Positions 19,138-28,473 are shown, numbered from the stretch's first letter. The stretch: DNA of 64,000 nt from Pontibacter ummariensis (GCF_900188175.1 NZ_FZOQ01000014.1:62001-126000); one strand, 5' to 3'. Program-made: numbers and translations. Notes: generated by a model from the sequence alone, not told the origin.

Positions 19138-20484
19138 TCAGTCTGTGTCATACTTATTAATAAAGCGCCGTTTGACACGCTCCCCTTTCCGTACAAAAGG
19201 CCTTATAATTAAGCGGGTACTGTTCTCATAGGTAAAGAACTTATAAAACCAGTTACTGAGCACGACCAGTTTATTGCGGAAGCCTACCAAGGACATCACG
19301 TGCACAAAGAGCCAGATAAACCAGGCAAAGAAACCACCGAAGTGCATATTCTTTGGCAGGTCAGCCACAGCCTTGTTTCGCCCGATGATCGCCAGCGATC
19401 CTTTGTCATTATAAATAAACGGCTCCAATGGCTCGTTCCGGATAATACGCTTCAGGTTCTTAGCCAGAAGCTTGCCTTGCTGAATGGCAGGCTGGGCCAC
19501 GCCCGGATGCCCTCTGGGGTACTCATCCGACTTCATAAAGGCAATATCCCCTATTGCGAATATATCCTGAAAGCCGAGCACCTGGTTGTACTGGTTTACC
19601 AGTATCCTGCCCCGCTCCACAGATTCAGCCGGTAGCCCGTCAATCAAAGCTCCCGAAACCCCTGCTGCCCAAATGAGCGTGTTGGTCTTAATTTCTTCAC
19701 CTCCTTTTAAAACAGCCGTTTCGCCATCATAAGACTCCACCAGCGTGTTTAGCTTCATGATCACCCCTAGTTCGTTCAGGTACTTATAGGTTTTTTCACT
19801 CGCTTCTGCCGACATAGGAGGGAGTACCCGATCCAGGCCCTCCACCAGGTAAATGTTCATCCTACTGAAGTCAATACCAGAATAGTCAGTCGGGAGCACG
19901 TGCTTTCTCATCTCGGCAAGGGCACCGGCCAGTTCCACTCCTGTCGGCCCGCCACCTACAATTACAATGTTCAAAAGGGCCTGCCTCACTTCCGGGTCTA
20001 CTGTCATGCTAGCCTGCTCAAAGGCCTGCAGCAGCTGACTTCGGAGGTTTAGGGCATGCGGCACTTCTTTTAAAGGGAAAGAGTACTTCTTAATCTGCTC
20101 GTTACCGAAGTAGTTCGACTTGGTGCCCGTGGCGATTACAATGTAATCGTAAGGCAGGTCGCCGATAATTGTCTCGACTGTTTTCGCGGCAGGGTTTACC
20201 CCTGTTACCCTTACTAAGCGGAAGTGGAAGTCCGGGTAGTCGTCGTTGCCGAACATCTTCCGCAGGGGCTCTGCAATGGCATCCGGTTCCAGCCCGGCGG
20301 TAGCCACCTGGTATAGGAGCGGCCAGAAGCCGTGGTAGTTCTGTCTGTCAAACATCACCACCTGAAAGTCATCGTTGCTTAACTTCTTGGCCAGGTTGAT
20401 GCCGCCAAAGCCCCCCCCAATAATAACGACGCGGGGTTTGGTGGTATCAGGTATATTGAGCGTTAACTTATCAGGTTCCAGCAT
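19138..20484 (-). CDS. ndh: Type II NADH dehydrogenase (NDH-2), FAD-dependent
   Basis: 448 residues from MLEPDKLTLN, which is preceded by AAAGGAA; an upstream TTG would add eight residues. Two dinucleotide-binding motifs are visible: GGGFGGINLAKKL for FAD near residue 25 and GGGPTGVELAGAL for NADH near 180, plus IFAIGDIAF for the flavin. The C-terminal region (HFGGFFAWFIWLFVHVMSLVGFRNK) is the amphipathic membrane-binding part typical of NDH-2. The enzyme passes electrons from NADH to quinone without pumping protons, giving a bypass of the complex I encoded from 24.9 kb onward. Confidence 0.93.
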   Translation of the reverse strand: MLEPDKLTLNIPDTTKPRVVIIGGGFGGINLAKKLSNDDFQVVMFDRQNYHGFWPLLYQVATAGLEPDAIAEPLRKMFGNDDYPDFHFRLVRVTGVNPAAKTVETIIGDLPYDYIVIATGTKSNYFGNEQIKKYSFPLKEVPHALNLRSQLLQAFEQASMTVDPEVRQALLNIVIVGGGPTGVELAGALAEMRKHVLPTDYSGIDFSRMNIYLVEGLDRVLPPMSAEASEKTYKYLNELGVIMKLNTLVESYDGETAVLKGGEEIKTNTLIWAAGVSGALIDGLPAESVERGRILVNQYNQVLGFQDIFAIGDIAFMKSDEYPRGHPGVAQPAIQQGKLLAKNLKRIIRNEPLEPFIYNDKGSLAIIGRNKAVADLPKNMHFGGFFAWFIWLFVHVMSLVGFRNKLVVLSNWFYKFFTYENSTRLIIRPFVRKGERVKRRFINKYDTD

Positions 20485-20729
20485 GTTTATTTCCTTTATG
20501 CCCTCCAATGGCCAGTTATCTCCTACCTGCCCACGCCAGACTCTCTATTCTAAAAGAAAGGCTTTGGCAACAGTCGCAGTATAACGTAAGGCAATGCCTG
20601 TAAGCGACAACCGTAGGCTTCGCTTGTCTGGAGAGCAGTTTACAATTAATCTGTTATGTTCCGTACAATCACATTACGGACATTGTAAACTGTAGTTAAG
20701 GAATATAGCACAGGAAGCCGGAGAGCGGC

Positions 20730-21389
20730 TTATTTGGAATTGCCGTTGAAGATGGCGTCAATCAGTTTGGGTATGGCAAAGGGACTAATAGTAGGATACA
20801 TGTAGCGGTTCTGCTGCTGCTGGATCTGCTGCTGGTTCCAGAACTTGAAGTTACCGGCCCCATCCATTGGGGTGCTTTCGAAGAGAGCTTCTAAGCGCTC
20901 CGGGTCCAGGTTACGGGTAGCAATGGCACGCCCCTCATCCGGTAGCTTCACCTTAGCTATCGCCTCACGGAAATCCCGCTCTGTTGGCCAGGGGAACACC
21001 TCTACGGTGGGAAGCTCGGTCGGGTCTTCCTGCATTTGCATGATAATGGAATAGCTCTGGCTACTGTAGTTCTTCGGGATGATCAGGTACTGCTTTTTAT
21101 AGCCGATGGCACTAAAGAGCACGCTGTCTCCGGTGAGCACAGGTACTGAAAAGAAGCCGTACTGGTTCGTTTGCACACCGCGGCTGGTGCCCGGCACAAA
21201 CACGTTTACCCCTGCCACCCCATACAGGCTATCACCCGTGGCAACAAAGCCTGAAAGCTGCACGACACGCTGTTGCCCCTGTGCCTTGGCGCCGTTGGGT
21301 AACAGCAAAAACAGCACAGCCAGGAGTGGCAGCAAGAGCCATTGTAAGCCGGAGGCAGTTATAAAACGTTTTGGTGCAGAAGCGATCAT
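20730..21389 (-). CDS. Exported protein with carboxypeptidase-regulatory-like domain
   Basis: 219 residues from MIASAPKRF; a TTG three codons upstream is less likely. A long N-terminal signal segment (hydrophobic WLLLPLLAVLFLLLP) precedes a CarboxypepD_reg-like beta-sandwich: VQLSGFVATGDSLYGVAGVNVFVPGTSRGVQTNQYGFFS, shown here as about residues 42-80, then VLFSAIGYKKQ. This domain is the N-terminal plug-preceding domain of many TonB-dependent receptors, but here it stands alone with a short Pro/Gln-rich tail. Similar stand-alone proteins in Bacteroidota have unknown roles. It is divergent from the ArsR-type regulator with only 74 bp between starts. Confidence 0.78.
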   Translation of the reverse strand: MIASAPKRFITASGLQWLLLPLLAVLFLLLPNGAKAQGQQRVVQLSGFVATGDSLYGVAGVNVFVPGTSRGVQTNQYGFFSVPVLTGDSVLFSAIGYKKQYLIIPKNYSSQSYSIIMQMQEDPTELPTVEVFPWPTERDFREAIAKVKLPDEGRAIATRNLDPERLEALFESTPMDGAGNFKFWNQQQIQQQQNRYMYPTISPFAIPKLIDAIFNGNSK

Positions 21390-21413
21390 GTGATACAATT
21401 ATACTATTAAATA

Positions 21414-21443
21414 TTTTATAATGGCTGGTTTTACCTAATTTTG
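21414..21443 (+). promoter_or_regulatory. Candidate promoter of the ArsR-type regulator
   Basis: TAATTTTG at 21436-21443 is a full TAnnTTTG match, with TTTT 18 bp upstream as a weak -33. The ATG is 20 bp downstream, so the leader would be very short. Confidence 0.55.
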
Positions 21444-21463
21444 TTCCTGTCGCCACCCTAGTT

Positions 21464-21850
21464 ATGAGACTCAAACACTTTAGCCTTTCTTTTGGAGAGC
21501 AGGTCCTCAAAGCCCTTGCCGATGAGTCCCGAATCCGTATCCTCAACCTGATCCTGCACAACAAGGAAATGTGCATTTCTGACCTGGAACAGGTCCTTGA
21601 TTTTACTCAAACCAAAACCTCCCGCCATCTTTCCTATCTCCGCAACGCGGGTCTTGTTGCCCCTCGAAAGCTGGATCAGTGGGTGTACTACTCTGTAAAA
21701 GAAGAGGCCGCCGACCTGGTACAGCAGATCTTTACCTACATGGAGCGCGACGCCGTGCTGCTAAAAGACCAGGAAGTGTACCAGATCCTTTTCTCGAACC
21801 GGGAACTGGCAGTAAACAAGCTCCAGGCCCGCCGCTGGACGGCAGAATAA
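21464..21850 (+). CDS. ArsR/SmtB-family winged-helix transcriptional regulator
   Basis: 128 residues. The winged helix spans about residues 10-90: EQVLKALADESRIRILNLIL, then the recognition region TQTKTSRHLSYLRNAGLV and wing RKLDQWVYYSVK. The metal site of ArsR (ELCVCDL) is here EMCISDL, with one of the two cysteines missing, so it is probably not an arsenic-type sensor. The C-terminal tail has no Cys or His cluster. It is divergent from an exported protein and followed 137 bp later by the YjjG-type phosphatase. Its target is unknown; autoregulation in the 74-bp divergent gap is plausible. Confidence 0.9.
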   Translation: MRLKHFSLSFGEQVLKALADESRIRILNLILHNKEMCISDLEQVLDFTQTKTSRHLSYLRNAGLVAPRKLDQWVYYSVKEEAADLVQQIFTYMERDAVLLKDQEVYQILFSNRELAVNKLQARRWTAE

Positions 21851-21987
21851 ACCTCCGGCAACTCCATAACTTCCAAAACCCGATTATATTGCATAAGTTT
21901 AGCTTTAGGGGTAGTTACTATCCGAATAGTTCCTATTATAACAACTGACGGCTTCTTTCGTTTCACAAGAACCTCACCTGCTTTTTT

Positions 21988-22689
21988 ATGAAAACATACA
22001 CCCACATCCTTTTTGACCTGGACCACACCCTTTGGGACTTTGAAAAGAACTCGGAAGAAACCCTGTACAGCCTCTTCGATCAGTTTGGGCTGGGTAGTTT
22101 TGGGAAGTTCGACAGCACTTCCTTTTACAATAAGTATAAGTTTGTAAACACCCGTTTATGGGATCTTTATAACAAAGGCAGGATCAGCCAGAAAGAGCTG
22201 CGGGAAAGCCGCTTTGTGAAAACCCTGACCGGGCTTGGCTTGCTGGAGCATGAAGTACCCACCGGACTATCGGAGGCCTATATAGACCTTTGCCCCACCA
22301 AAACAGCTGTTTTCCCTTATACTTACGAGGTGCTAGAGTACCTGCAACCCAAGTATGGTCTGCACATTATCACCAATGGGTTTAAAGAGGTACAACACGT
22401 AAAGATGAATTCGTCCAGGCTGCACGGCTACTTCCGGGAGATCGTCACGTCGGAGTGCTGTGGCTTTAAAAAACCAGACCGCCGGATGTTTGAGCACCTG
22501 CTGGAGCGCATCAACGTGCTGCCAGCGGACTGCCTGATGATCGGCGACAACTACGAGTGTGACATAGAAGGGGCCCGCGCCGCCGGCATCGACCAGGTAT
22601 ACTTTAACCCGGAGAAGGTAAAAGGCCGGAAACGCCCCAAGCCTACCTACGAGATCAGCTGCCTGAGCGAACTGAAACAAATCCTTTAA
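21988..22689 (+). CDS. yjjG: YjjG-type HAD-superfamily (non-canonical pyrimidine) nucleotidase
   Basis: 233 residues. HAD motif I is FDLDHTLWDF at residues 9-18, motif II is IITNG near 128, motif III Lys is in FKKPDRRMFEHLL near 158 and motif IV is MIGDNYECDIEGARAAG near 182. The TLWDF opening and length match the YjjG subfamily, which dephosphorylates modified or non-canonical pyrimidine nucleotides and keeps them out of DNA. The protein is cytosolic. It is the same strand as the ArsR-type gene, but a 137-bp gap leaves co-transcription uncertain. Confidence 0.88.
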   Translation: MKTYTHILFDLDHTLWDFEKNSEETLYSLFDQFGLGSFGKFDSTSFYNKYKFVNTRLWDLYNKGRISQKELRESRFVKTLTGLGLLEHEVPTGLSEAYIDLCPTKTAVFPYTYEVLEYLQPKYGLHIITNGFKEVQHVKMNSSRLHGYFREIVTSECCGFKKPDRRMFEHLLERINVLPADCLMIGDNYECDIEGARAAGIDQVYFNPEKVKGRKRPKPTYEISCLSELKQIL

Positions 22690-23070
22690 GCAGGCGCTGC
22701 TGACACTTCCAGCCATAGGACTGTTTTAGTTATAGGGTCTCTTCTTGCCCTGATAAGCAGGTTCCGGGGTAAAATATCGCTCCCTCCAGGCAAGCCCCCT
22801 ATCCCGCTGCTTCTCCTTATCTTACACCGTAGGGCTAACCTTCGCACCTCCATTCCGTTGGCAAGGGGTGGGTATACGTAAGCCAAAGAGGTGGAGAAAG
22901 GCAAAAGGCCTGAAGTGGCAGCTCAGGTCAGCCTGGGCCAAGACCCGCCTGCTACTCCTCCTTTCCCTTCATGCCCAAAAATCGCAGAATAACTTTACCT
23001 TTGCCCGGTTGCGGCAGAAGGCTGTAACAGAACTATGAAAAACTAATTCTAAATCTGTAACTATAAGAAC
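22690..23070. other. Intergenic region upstream of pruA
   Basis: 381 bp. A full TACCTTTG -7 box at 22996-23003 marks the probable pruA promoter. The rest is GC-rich with no convincing gene, repeat or RNA; a 72-codon minus-strand open frame has no recognisable features. Confidence 0.5.
22996..23003 (+). promoter_or_regulatory. Candidate -7 promoter box for pruA (TACCTTTG)
   Basis: Exact match to TAnnTTTG, 68 bp upstream of the start codon. The -33 element is weak. Confidence 0.5.
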
Positions 23071-24705
23071 ATGGCAACAGGATTTTTTAGAGTACCTACC
23101 CCCGTTAACGAACCTGTAAAATCTTACGCCCCCGGCTCCCCAGAAAAAGAGGAGCTGTTGCGCACCTATAGAGAACTAAAGTCGAAAGAGCTGGACGTAC
23201 CGATGTACATCGGCGGCGACAGGGTTTACACCGACAACAAGCAGCCCATGCTGCAGCCGCACGATCACCAGCACATCCTGGGCCATTTTAACGAAGGCGA
23301 CGCGTCCCACGTGGAACAAGCGATAAACGCAGCGCTGGCAGCCCGCGAGGAGTGGGTAAACATGCACTGGGAGCACCGCGCCAGCATCTTCTTAAAGGCC
23401 GCTGAGCTGTTGGCCGGGCCATGGCGTGCAAAACTGAATGCCGCTACAATGCTGGGCCAGTCTAAAAACGCTTACCAGGCCGAGATCGACTCTGCCTGTG
23501 AACTGGTGGACTTCCTGCGCTTTAATGTGCAGTACATGACCGAGATTTATCAGATGCAGCCGGAGTCCTCGCCAGGTGTGTGGAACCGCATGGAGCACCG
23601 TCCGCTTGAAGGCTTTGTGTTTGCCCTGACACCGTTCAACTTCACTGCCATTGCCGGTAACCTCCCTTCTGCTGTAGCCTTGATGGGCAACGTGGTGGTG
23701 TGGAAGCCTGCCCACACGCAGATCTATGCCGCACACATGATCATGGAGCTGTTTAAAGAGGCTGGCTTGCCAGATGGCGTGATCAACCTGATTTACGTGG
23801 ATGGCCCTACGACAGGCGATGTGATCTTCAATCACGCTGATTTCTCCGGTATCCACTTCACCGGCAGTACCGGCGTGTTCCAGAACATCTGGAAAACCAT
23901 TGGAAACAACATCCACAAGTACAAGACTTATCCGCGTATTGTGGGGGAGACAGGCGGTAAGGACTTTATCCTGGCCCACAAGTCTGCAAATGCCAAGGCA
24001 CTGGCCACAGCTATCTCGAGAGGCGCTTTCGAATTCCAGGGGCAGAAATGCTCGGCGGCTTCCCGTGCTTATATTCCGAGCAACCTGTGGGAAGAAGTAA
24101 AAGCCTACGTGCAGGAAGACCTGAAATCGTTTAAGATGGGCCCTCCGGAGGATTTCTCCAACTTCATCAACGCCGTGATCGATGAGAAGTCTTTCGATAA
24201 GATTGCCCGCTACATTGATAATGCAAAAGAGAGCAATGAGATTGAAGTGATTGCCGGAGGCAACTACGACAAGTCCAAAGGCTACTTTATAGAGCCTACA
24301 GTCCTGCTGTCGCATAACCCAACGTACATCACCATGTGCGAGGAGATATTTGGACCGGTTATTACGATCTACGTGTATGATGCGGACAACTTCGAGGATA
24401 CTGTAGAACTGGTGAACTCGACTTCACCTTATGGACTGACCGGTGCTATCTTCAGTCAGGACCGCTATGTGATTGAGTACGCGACAAGAAAACTGAACGA
24501 CGCTGCCGGTAACTTCTACATCAACGACAAGCCGACAGGCGCCGTGGTAGGCCAGCAGCCATTCGGTGGCTCACGTGCCTCCGGTACAAACGATAAGGCC
24601 GGCTCTATGCTGAACCTGCTGCGTTGGGTGTCTGCCCGCTCTATCAAAGAGACCTTCGTACCGCCAGTAGATTACCGTTATCCGTTCCTGGGCGAAGACA
24701 AATAA
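23071..24705 (+). CDS. pruA: L-glutamate gamma-semialdehyde dehydrogenase (1-pyrroline-5-carboxylate dehydrogenase)
   Basis: 544 residues, the eukaryote-like long form of P5C dehydrogenase common in Bacteroidota. The aldehyde dehydrogenase landmarks are present: TPFNFTAIAGNLP near residue 190, GSTGVF cofactor loop near 268, the catalytic Glu in VGETGGKD near 293, the catalytic Cys in GQKCSAASRAY near 328 and EIFGPVITIYVY near 425. It oxidises glutamate semialdehyde to glutamate with NAD, the last step of proline degradation, in the cytosol. The proline dehydrogenase partner is not in the window. It has its own promoter box and terminator. Confidence 0.96.
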   Translation: MATGFFRVPTPVNEPVKSYAPGSPEKEELLRTYRELKSKELDVPMYIGGDRVYTDNKQPMLQPHDHQHILGHFNEGDASHVEQAINAALAAREEWVNMHWEHRASIFLKAAELLAGPWRAKLNAATMLGQSKNAYQAEIDSACELVDFLRFNVQYMTEIYQMQPESSPGVWNRMEHRPLEGFVFALTPFNFTAIAGNLPSAVALMGNVVVWKPAHTQIYAAHMIMELFKEAGLPDGVINLIYVDGPTTGDVIFNHADFSGIHFTGSTGVFQNIWKTIGNNIHKYKTYPRIVGETGGKDFILAHKSANAKALATAISRGAFEFQGQKCSAASRAYIPSNLWEEVKAYVQEDLKSFKMGPPEDFSNFINAVIDEKSFDKIARYIDNAKESNEIEVIAGGNYDKSKGYFIEPTVLLSHNPTYITMCEEIFGPVITIYVYDADNFEDTVELVNSTSPYGLTGAIFSQDRYVIEYATRKLNDAAGNFYINDKPTGAVVGQQPFGGSRASGTNDKAGSMLNLLRWVSARSIKETFVPPVDYRYPFLGEDK

Positions 24706-24728
24706 GCTGTACTCGCTGCATGGCATAA

Positions 24729-24762
24729 CAGAGGCCGCGTTCTGCAAAGGGCGCGGCCTCTG
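24729..24762 (+). terminator. Intrinsic terminator of pruA
   Basis: An 11-bp GC-rich stem CAGAGGCCGCG/CGCGGCCTCTG with a 12-nt loop, followed by a weak T-rich tail (TAGTTTTA). Confidence 0.75.
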
Positions 24763-24864
24763 TAGTTTTAAAGCACGTGCAAGTATCTTATTTAGAATGA
24801 CTAAAAATAAGAATAATGGCACCCCTATAGCAGAGAGAGGCCTTTTTTACGGCACAGTAAGTCT

Positions 24865-24895
24865 TTTGAATCTTGGTGATTTATAACTAGTTTTG
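24865..24895 (+). promoter_or_regulatory. Promoter of the nuo operon
   Basis: TTTG at 24865-24868, a 19-bp spacer, then TAGTTTTG at 24888-24895. Both elements and the spacing match the Bacteroidota primary-sigma consensus. It is 30 bp upstream of the nuoA ATG. Confidence 0.85.
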
Positions 24896-24925
24896 CTCTC
24901 TAATATATTTAAGGACTACAGCATT

Positions 24926-25306
24926 ATGGAACCATCTGTGGATCAGTACATACCGTCGGACTACCTGCCGATAATCATACAATTTGCGGCGGCCCTCGGC
25001 TTTGTGATTTTTGCGCTTGTGCTCACGCACTTATTAGGTCCCAAACGGAACAGCGAAGTAAAAGGCGCTGCCTGGGAAAGTGGTATTGAGTCGGTGGGCG
25101 ATGCCCGTACACCAATCTCCTACAAGTACTTCATGACAGCCATTCTTTTTGTACTGTTTGATGTCGAGATCATCTTCCTGTACCCTTGGGCGGTTAACTT
25201 CAAAGCCTTTGGGTTAGAAGGCTTCCTGCAAATGCTCGTGTTCATGGGCTTACTGCTGGCAGGTTTCTTCTACGTGATCAAGAAGGGTATTCTTAAATGG
25301 GAATAA
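24926..25306 (+). CDS. nuoA: NADH-quinone oxidoreductase subunit A
   Basis: 126 residues from ATG at 24926 (MEPSVDQYIPSDY), preceded by AAGGACT; a further upstream start would fall on the promoter. Three membrane segments are visible (about residues 15-37, 70-90 and 98-118). The family block YESGIES-like AAWESGIESVGDARTPISYKY carries the conserved ES, and LFDVEIIFLYPWA is the second signature. NuoA is a small membrane-arm subunit of complex I next to the quinone site. First gene of the nuo operon; nuoB follows after 79 bp. Confidence 0.95.
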   Translation: MEPSVDQYIPSDYLPIIIQFAAALGFVIFALVLTHLLGPKRNSEVKGAAWESGIESVGDARTPISYKYFMTAILFVLFDVEIIFLYPWAVNFKAFGLEGFLQMLVFMGLLLAGFFYVIKKGILKWE

Positions 25307-25385
25307 ACTAATAAACTTTTTACAAAGCACTTGTGTTCATCTTCTTGGGGAATCTTACCCTAAATGACACACCCAATCTTTTGAC

Positions 25386-25937
25386 ATGAGCGAAAATACA
25401 GATATAAAGATAGTAGACGCACCAGATGGCTTGTCTGGCGCAGGTTTCTTCGCCACATCCCTTGAGAAAGTAATTGGACTGGCTCGTAAGCACTCGCTGT
25501 GGCCCCTGCCTTTTGCGACCTCTTGCTGCGGTATTGAGTACATGGCTACCATGGGCTCTAATTATGATATTTCCCGCTTTGGTTCTGAGCGCCCAAGCTT
25601 TTCCCCACGCCAGGCAGACATCCTGATGGTGATGGGTACCATTGCCAAGAAAATGGGACCTGTTGTGAAGCAGGTGTACGAGCAGATGGCTGAGCCACGC
25701 TGGGTAATTGCCGTAGGGGCTTGCGCTTCTTCTGGCGGGATTTTTGATACTTACTCTGTATTGCAGGGGATTGACCGTGTGGTACCAGTGGATGTTTACG
25801 TACCTGGTTGCCCACCCCGCCCGGAGCAGATCTTAGACGGTTTGATGCGTGTACAGGAACTGGCCGAAAACGAATCGCTGCGCCGCCGCAACTCGCCGGA
25901 ATATCAGGCATTATTAGCCTCTTATAACATTAAATAA
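25386..25937 (+). CDS. nuoB: NADH-quinone oxidoreductase subunit B
   Basis: 183 residues. The N2 [4Fe-4S] ligands are all seen: the tandem Cys47-Cys48 in [10 protein letters not shown], Cys113 in GACASSGG and Cys142 in VPGCPPRPE. NuoB holds the last cluster before quinone, in the peripheral arm at the membrane interface. nuoC begins 4 bp after its stop, so the two are tightly coupled. A short C-terminal extension ([18 protein letters not shown]) is unremarkable. Confidence 0.97.
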   Translation: MSENTDIKIVDAPDGLSGAGFFATSLEKVIGLARKHSLWPLPFATSCCGIEYMATMGSNYDISRFGSERPSFSPRQADILMVMGTIAKKMGPVVKQVYEQMAEPRWVIAVGACASSGGIFDTYSVLQGIDRVVPVDVYVPGCPPRPEQILDGLMRVQELAENESLRRRNSPEYQALLASYNIK

Positions 25938-25941
25938 GCAA

Positions 25942-26448
25942 ATGGAGCTTACGAACGAAAACGTACTCGGTAAAATCATAAGCCAGTTTGGGGAAGATAA
26001 CATCTGGGATGCTTTTAGCCCGGATGGCATCATGACGATCACCACCAACCGTGAAACGATACATGACCTGATCCAGTACCTGCGCGACGACAAGGAATTA
26101 CAGATAAGCTTCCTGACCACGATGTGCGGTATCCATTATCCCGGACAGGGTGACAAGGAGATGTGCATGATGTACCAGTTGCACAGCCTGCGCCATAATT
26201 ACCGTATCCGCATCAAGGTATTTATGCCTGCCTCAGACCCGGTAATGCCAACCATGACAGACCTTTACGCCACCGCCAACTGGATGGAGCGTGAAGCTTT
26301 CGACTTCTATGGCTTTAAGTTCTTAGGGCACCCGAACCTGACCCGCATCCTAAACATCGAGGAGATGGAGTACCACCCGATGCTGAAACAGTATCCGCTG
26401 GAAGACCAGACTAGGGAAGATAAGATAGATACATATTTCGGACGTTAA
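25942..26448 (+). CDS. nuoC: NADH-quinone oxidoreductase subunit C
   Basis: 168 residues. The conserved 30-kDa subunit signature appears as ANWMEREAFDFYGFKFLGHPNLTRI near residues 112-136, and the protein ends PLEDQTRE..., as is usual for NuoC. It is a stand-alone subunit and is not fused to NuoD as it is in E. coli. It bridges the N2-bearing Q-module in the peripheral arm. Coupled to nuoB by a 4-bp gap; a 7-bp inverted repeat lies between it and nuoD. Confidence 0.95.
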   Translation: MELTNENVLGKIISQFGEDNIWDAFSPDGIMTITTNRETIHDLIQYLRDDKELQISFLTTMCGIHYPGQGDKEMCMMYQLHSLRHNYRIRIKVFMPASDPVMPTMTDLYATANWMEREAFDFYGFKFLGHPNLTRILNIEEMEYHPMLKQYPLEDQTREDKIDTYFGR

Positions 26449-26456
26449 GCCAATGC

Positions 26457-26492
26457 GCTGTAGTTTCCTTTAACCCTTAGGTCAGCTACAGC
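26457..26492 (+). repeat. Inverted repeat in the nuoC-nuoD gap
   Basis: GCTGTAG (26457-26463) pairs with CTACAGC (26486-26492) across a 22-nt loop. No T run follows, so it is not a terminator. Confidence 0.55.
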
Positions 26493-26513
26493 AAATAACA
26501 AAGGATATACATA

Positions 26514-27758
26514 ATGGCTACTGAAAATAAAACCGCAGAGCTCACTGAACTGGAGCAGTTCCGGAAAGACCACGGACTGGCCCTGACGGACGAGCAGCCG
26601 CTTACCACGCTGAACCTGGGTCCAACGCACCCGGCAACGCATGGCATTTTCCAGAACATCCTACAGATGGACGGTGAAAAGATAGTAGACGCTGTGCCTA
26701 CTATCGGCTACATACACCGTGCTTTTGAGAAAATAGCAGAACGTCGGCCGTTCTACCAGATCACGCCGCTGACGGACCGCATGAACTACTGCTCTTCTCC
26801 TATCAATAACATGGGATACCATATGACGGTGGAGAAGCTGTTGGGCATCACTGTTCCAAAGCGTGCGCAGTACATCCGCGTGATCATGATGGAGCTGGCC
26901 CGTATTTCGGACCACCTGATCTGTAACTCTATCCTGGGTGTGGACTCCGGTGCCTTTACAGGTTTCCTGTACGTGATGCAGGAGCGTGAGCATATCTACG
27001 ACATCTACGAGGAAGTATGCGGTGCCCGTCTGACGACGAACATGGGCCGCATCGGGGGCATGGAGCGCGATTTATCGCCAAAGGCCCTGCACCTGATTGA
27101 TGAGTTCCTCAAGCGCTTCCCGAAAGTATGGGCGGAGTTTGAGAAAATGCTTACCCGTAACCGTATCTTCGTTGACAGGACAACTGATGTAGGGGCTATT
27201 TCGGCAGAGCGTGCCTTGAGCTATGGCTTTACCGGACCTAACCTGCGTGCCACGGGTGTAGACTACGATGTGCGTGTGATGAACCCGTACTCTTCCTATG
27301 AGGACTTTGAGTTTGAAATACCGGTAGGCTCCAAGGGCGACACCTACGATCGTTTCCTGGTTCGTAACGAGGAAGTGTGGCAGAGCTTGAAGATCATCGA
27401 GCAGGCGTACAAAAACCTGCCAGAAGGATCTTTCCATGCAGATGCGCCGCACTACTACCTGCCTCCAAAGAAGGATGTGTATACCAGCATGGAAGCCCTG
27501 ATTTACCACTTCAAAATAGTGATGGGTGAAGCAGACATTCCGGTTGGCGAAGTTTACCACAGCGTAGAGGGCGGTAATGGCGAGTTAGGTTTTTACCTGA
27601 TCAGCGATGGTGGCCGCACACCTTACAGATTGCACTTCCGCAGACCTTGCTTTATCTACTACCAGGCTTATACAGAAATGATCAAAGGTGGCCAGCTGGC
27701 TGACGCGATCCTGACACTGAGCAGCCTGAACGTAATCGCCGGCGAGCTGGACGCATAA
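26514..27758 (+). CDS. nuoD: NADH-quinone oxidoreductase subunit D
   Basis: 414 residues, full length for the 49-kDa subunit. Key blocks are [10 protein letters not shown] near residue 31 (quinone-site His), [13 protein letters not shown] near 62, the [10 protein letters not shown] segment near 178 and a C-terminal LHFRRPCF...[10 protein letters not shown]. NuoD forms the quinone chamber with NuoB in the Q-module. It is separated from nuoC and nuoE by 65-bp gaps, each with an inverted repeat. Confidence 0.97.
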   Translation: MATENKTAELTELEQFRKDHGLALTDEQPLTTLNLGPTHPATHGIFQNILQMDGEKIVDAVPTIGYIHRAFEKIAERRPFYQITPLTDRMNYCSSPINNMGYHMTVEKLLGITVPKRAQYIRVIMMELARISDHLICNSILGVDSGAFTGFLYVMQEREHIYDIYEEVCGARLTTNMGRIGGMERDLSPKALHLIDEFLKRFPKVWAEFEKMLTRNRIFVDRTTDVGAISAERALSYGFTGPNLRATGVDYDVRVMNPYSSYEDFEFEIPVGSKGDTYDRFLVRNEEVWQSLKIIEQAYKNLPEGSFHADAPHYYLPPKKDVYTSMEALIYHFKIVMGEADIPVGEVYHSVEGGNGELGFYLISDGGRTPYRLHFRRPCFIYYQAYTEMIKGGQLADAILTLSSLNVIAGELDA

Positions 27759-27786
27759 TCAAAAATAAGAATCATTTACCATTTAA

Positions 27787-27812
27787 CATTGCCCTGAATA
27801 CGAAGGGCAATG
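27787..27812 (+). repeat. Hairpin in the nuoD-nuoE gap
   Basis: A perfect 9-bp stem CATTGCCCT/AGGGCAATG with an 8-nt loop, ending 11 bp before the nuoE ATG, so it could affect nuoE translation or message stability. No T tract follows. Confidence 0.65.
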
Positions 27813-27823
27813 ACAACTGAAAA

Positions 27824-28357
27824 ATGGCAGAGACTATAAACGAAGTAAAGTTTTCTGATGCGGCCATGGCCGAAATCCAACGCTACATCAGCCACTACCC
27901 TGTAGGTCGCCAGAAGTCAGCCCTACTGCCTATCCTGCACATTGCGCAGGCTGAGTTTGGCGGCTGGGTAAGCCCGGAGGTGATGGATAAGATCGCAGAG
28001 ATCCTGAACATACAGCCTATCGAGGTGTATGAGGTGGCAACCTTCTATACCATGTTCAACCTGAAGCCGGTTGGCAAGCATGTACTGGAAGTATGCCGTA
28101 CAGGCCCTTGCTGCCTGCGTGGAGCCGACGAGCTAATCAACACGCTGAAGCGCAAGCTGAACATTGAAGAAGGCGAAACCACAGCCGATGGCATGTTTAC
28201 ACTGAAGCCGGTGGAGTGCCTCGCTTCCTGCGGAACTGGCCCGATGCTGCAAGTGCGTGAACTCTACTACGAGAACCTCGACAGCGAGGAACGTGTGGAC
28301 GAGTTCCTGGAGATGATGCGCCAAAAGGAGCACGAAACGCCAACCTGGGCGAAGTAA
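27824..28357 (+). CDS. nuoE: NADH-quinone oxidoreductase subunit E
   Basis: 177 residues. The thioredoxin-like [2Fe-2S] (N1a) ligands are CRTGPC near residues 92-97 and CLASC near 133-137. The N-terminal helical part (SHYPVGRQKSALLPILHIAQ) is typical. NuoE works with NuoF in the NADH-oxidising N-module. Gaps to nuoD (65 bp) and nuoF (116 bp) both contain inverted repeats. Confidence 0.96.
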   Translation: MAETINEVKFSDAAMAEIQRYISHYPVGRQKSALLPILHIAQAEFGGWVSPEVMDKIAEILNIQPIEVYEVATFYTMFNLKPVGKHVLEVCRTGPCCLRGADELINTLKRKLNIEEGETTADGMFTLKPVECLASCGTGPMLQVRELYYENLDSEERVDEFLEMMRQKEHETPTWAK

Positions 28358-28362
28358 TCTAT

Positions 28363-28428
28363 TTGACAAAGGAAGAAAGACACACGGACAAAGGACTTTT
28401 AATTTGATTCTCTTTTGCCCTTTGTCAA
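28363..28428 (+). repeat. Inverted repeat in the nuoE-nuoF gap
   Basis: TTGACAAAGG (28363-28372) pairs exactly with CCTTTGTCAA (28419-28428), and pairing continues imperfectly inward. The gap is rich in GACAAAGG/CTTTTGTC-like repeats. It begins 6 bp after the nuoE stop. Confidence 0.65.
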
Positions 28429-28473
28429 TAGTCTTTTGTCTTGTCTAAACGCTAAGAAATACATCCTGCTACA

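Noticed and set aside
22686-22904. 72-codon minus-strand open frame upstream of pruA
   Set aside because: No signal peptide, family pattern or ribosome site; better seen as non-coding spacer.
23392-24315. 307-codon open frame on the minus strand
   Set aside because: Antisense to pruA, which has intact catalytic motifs throughout; composition is not protein-like.
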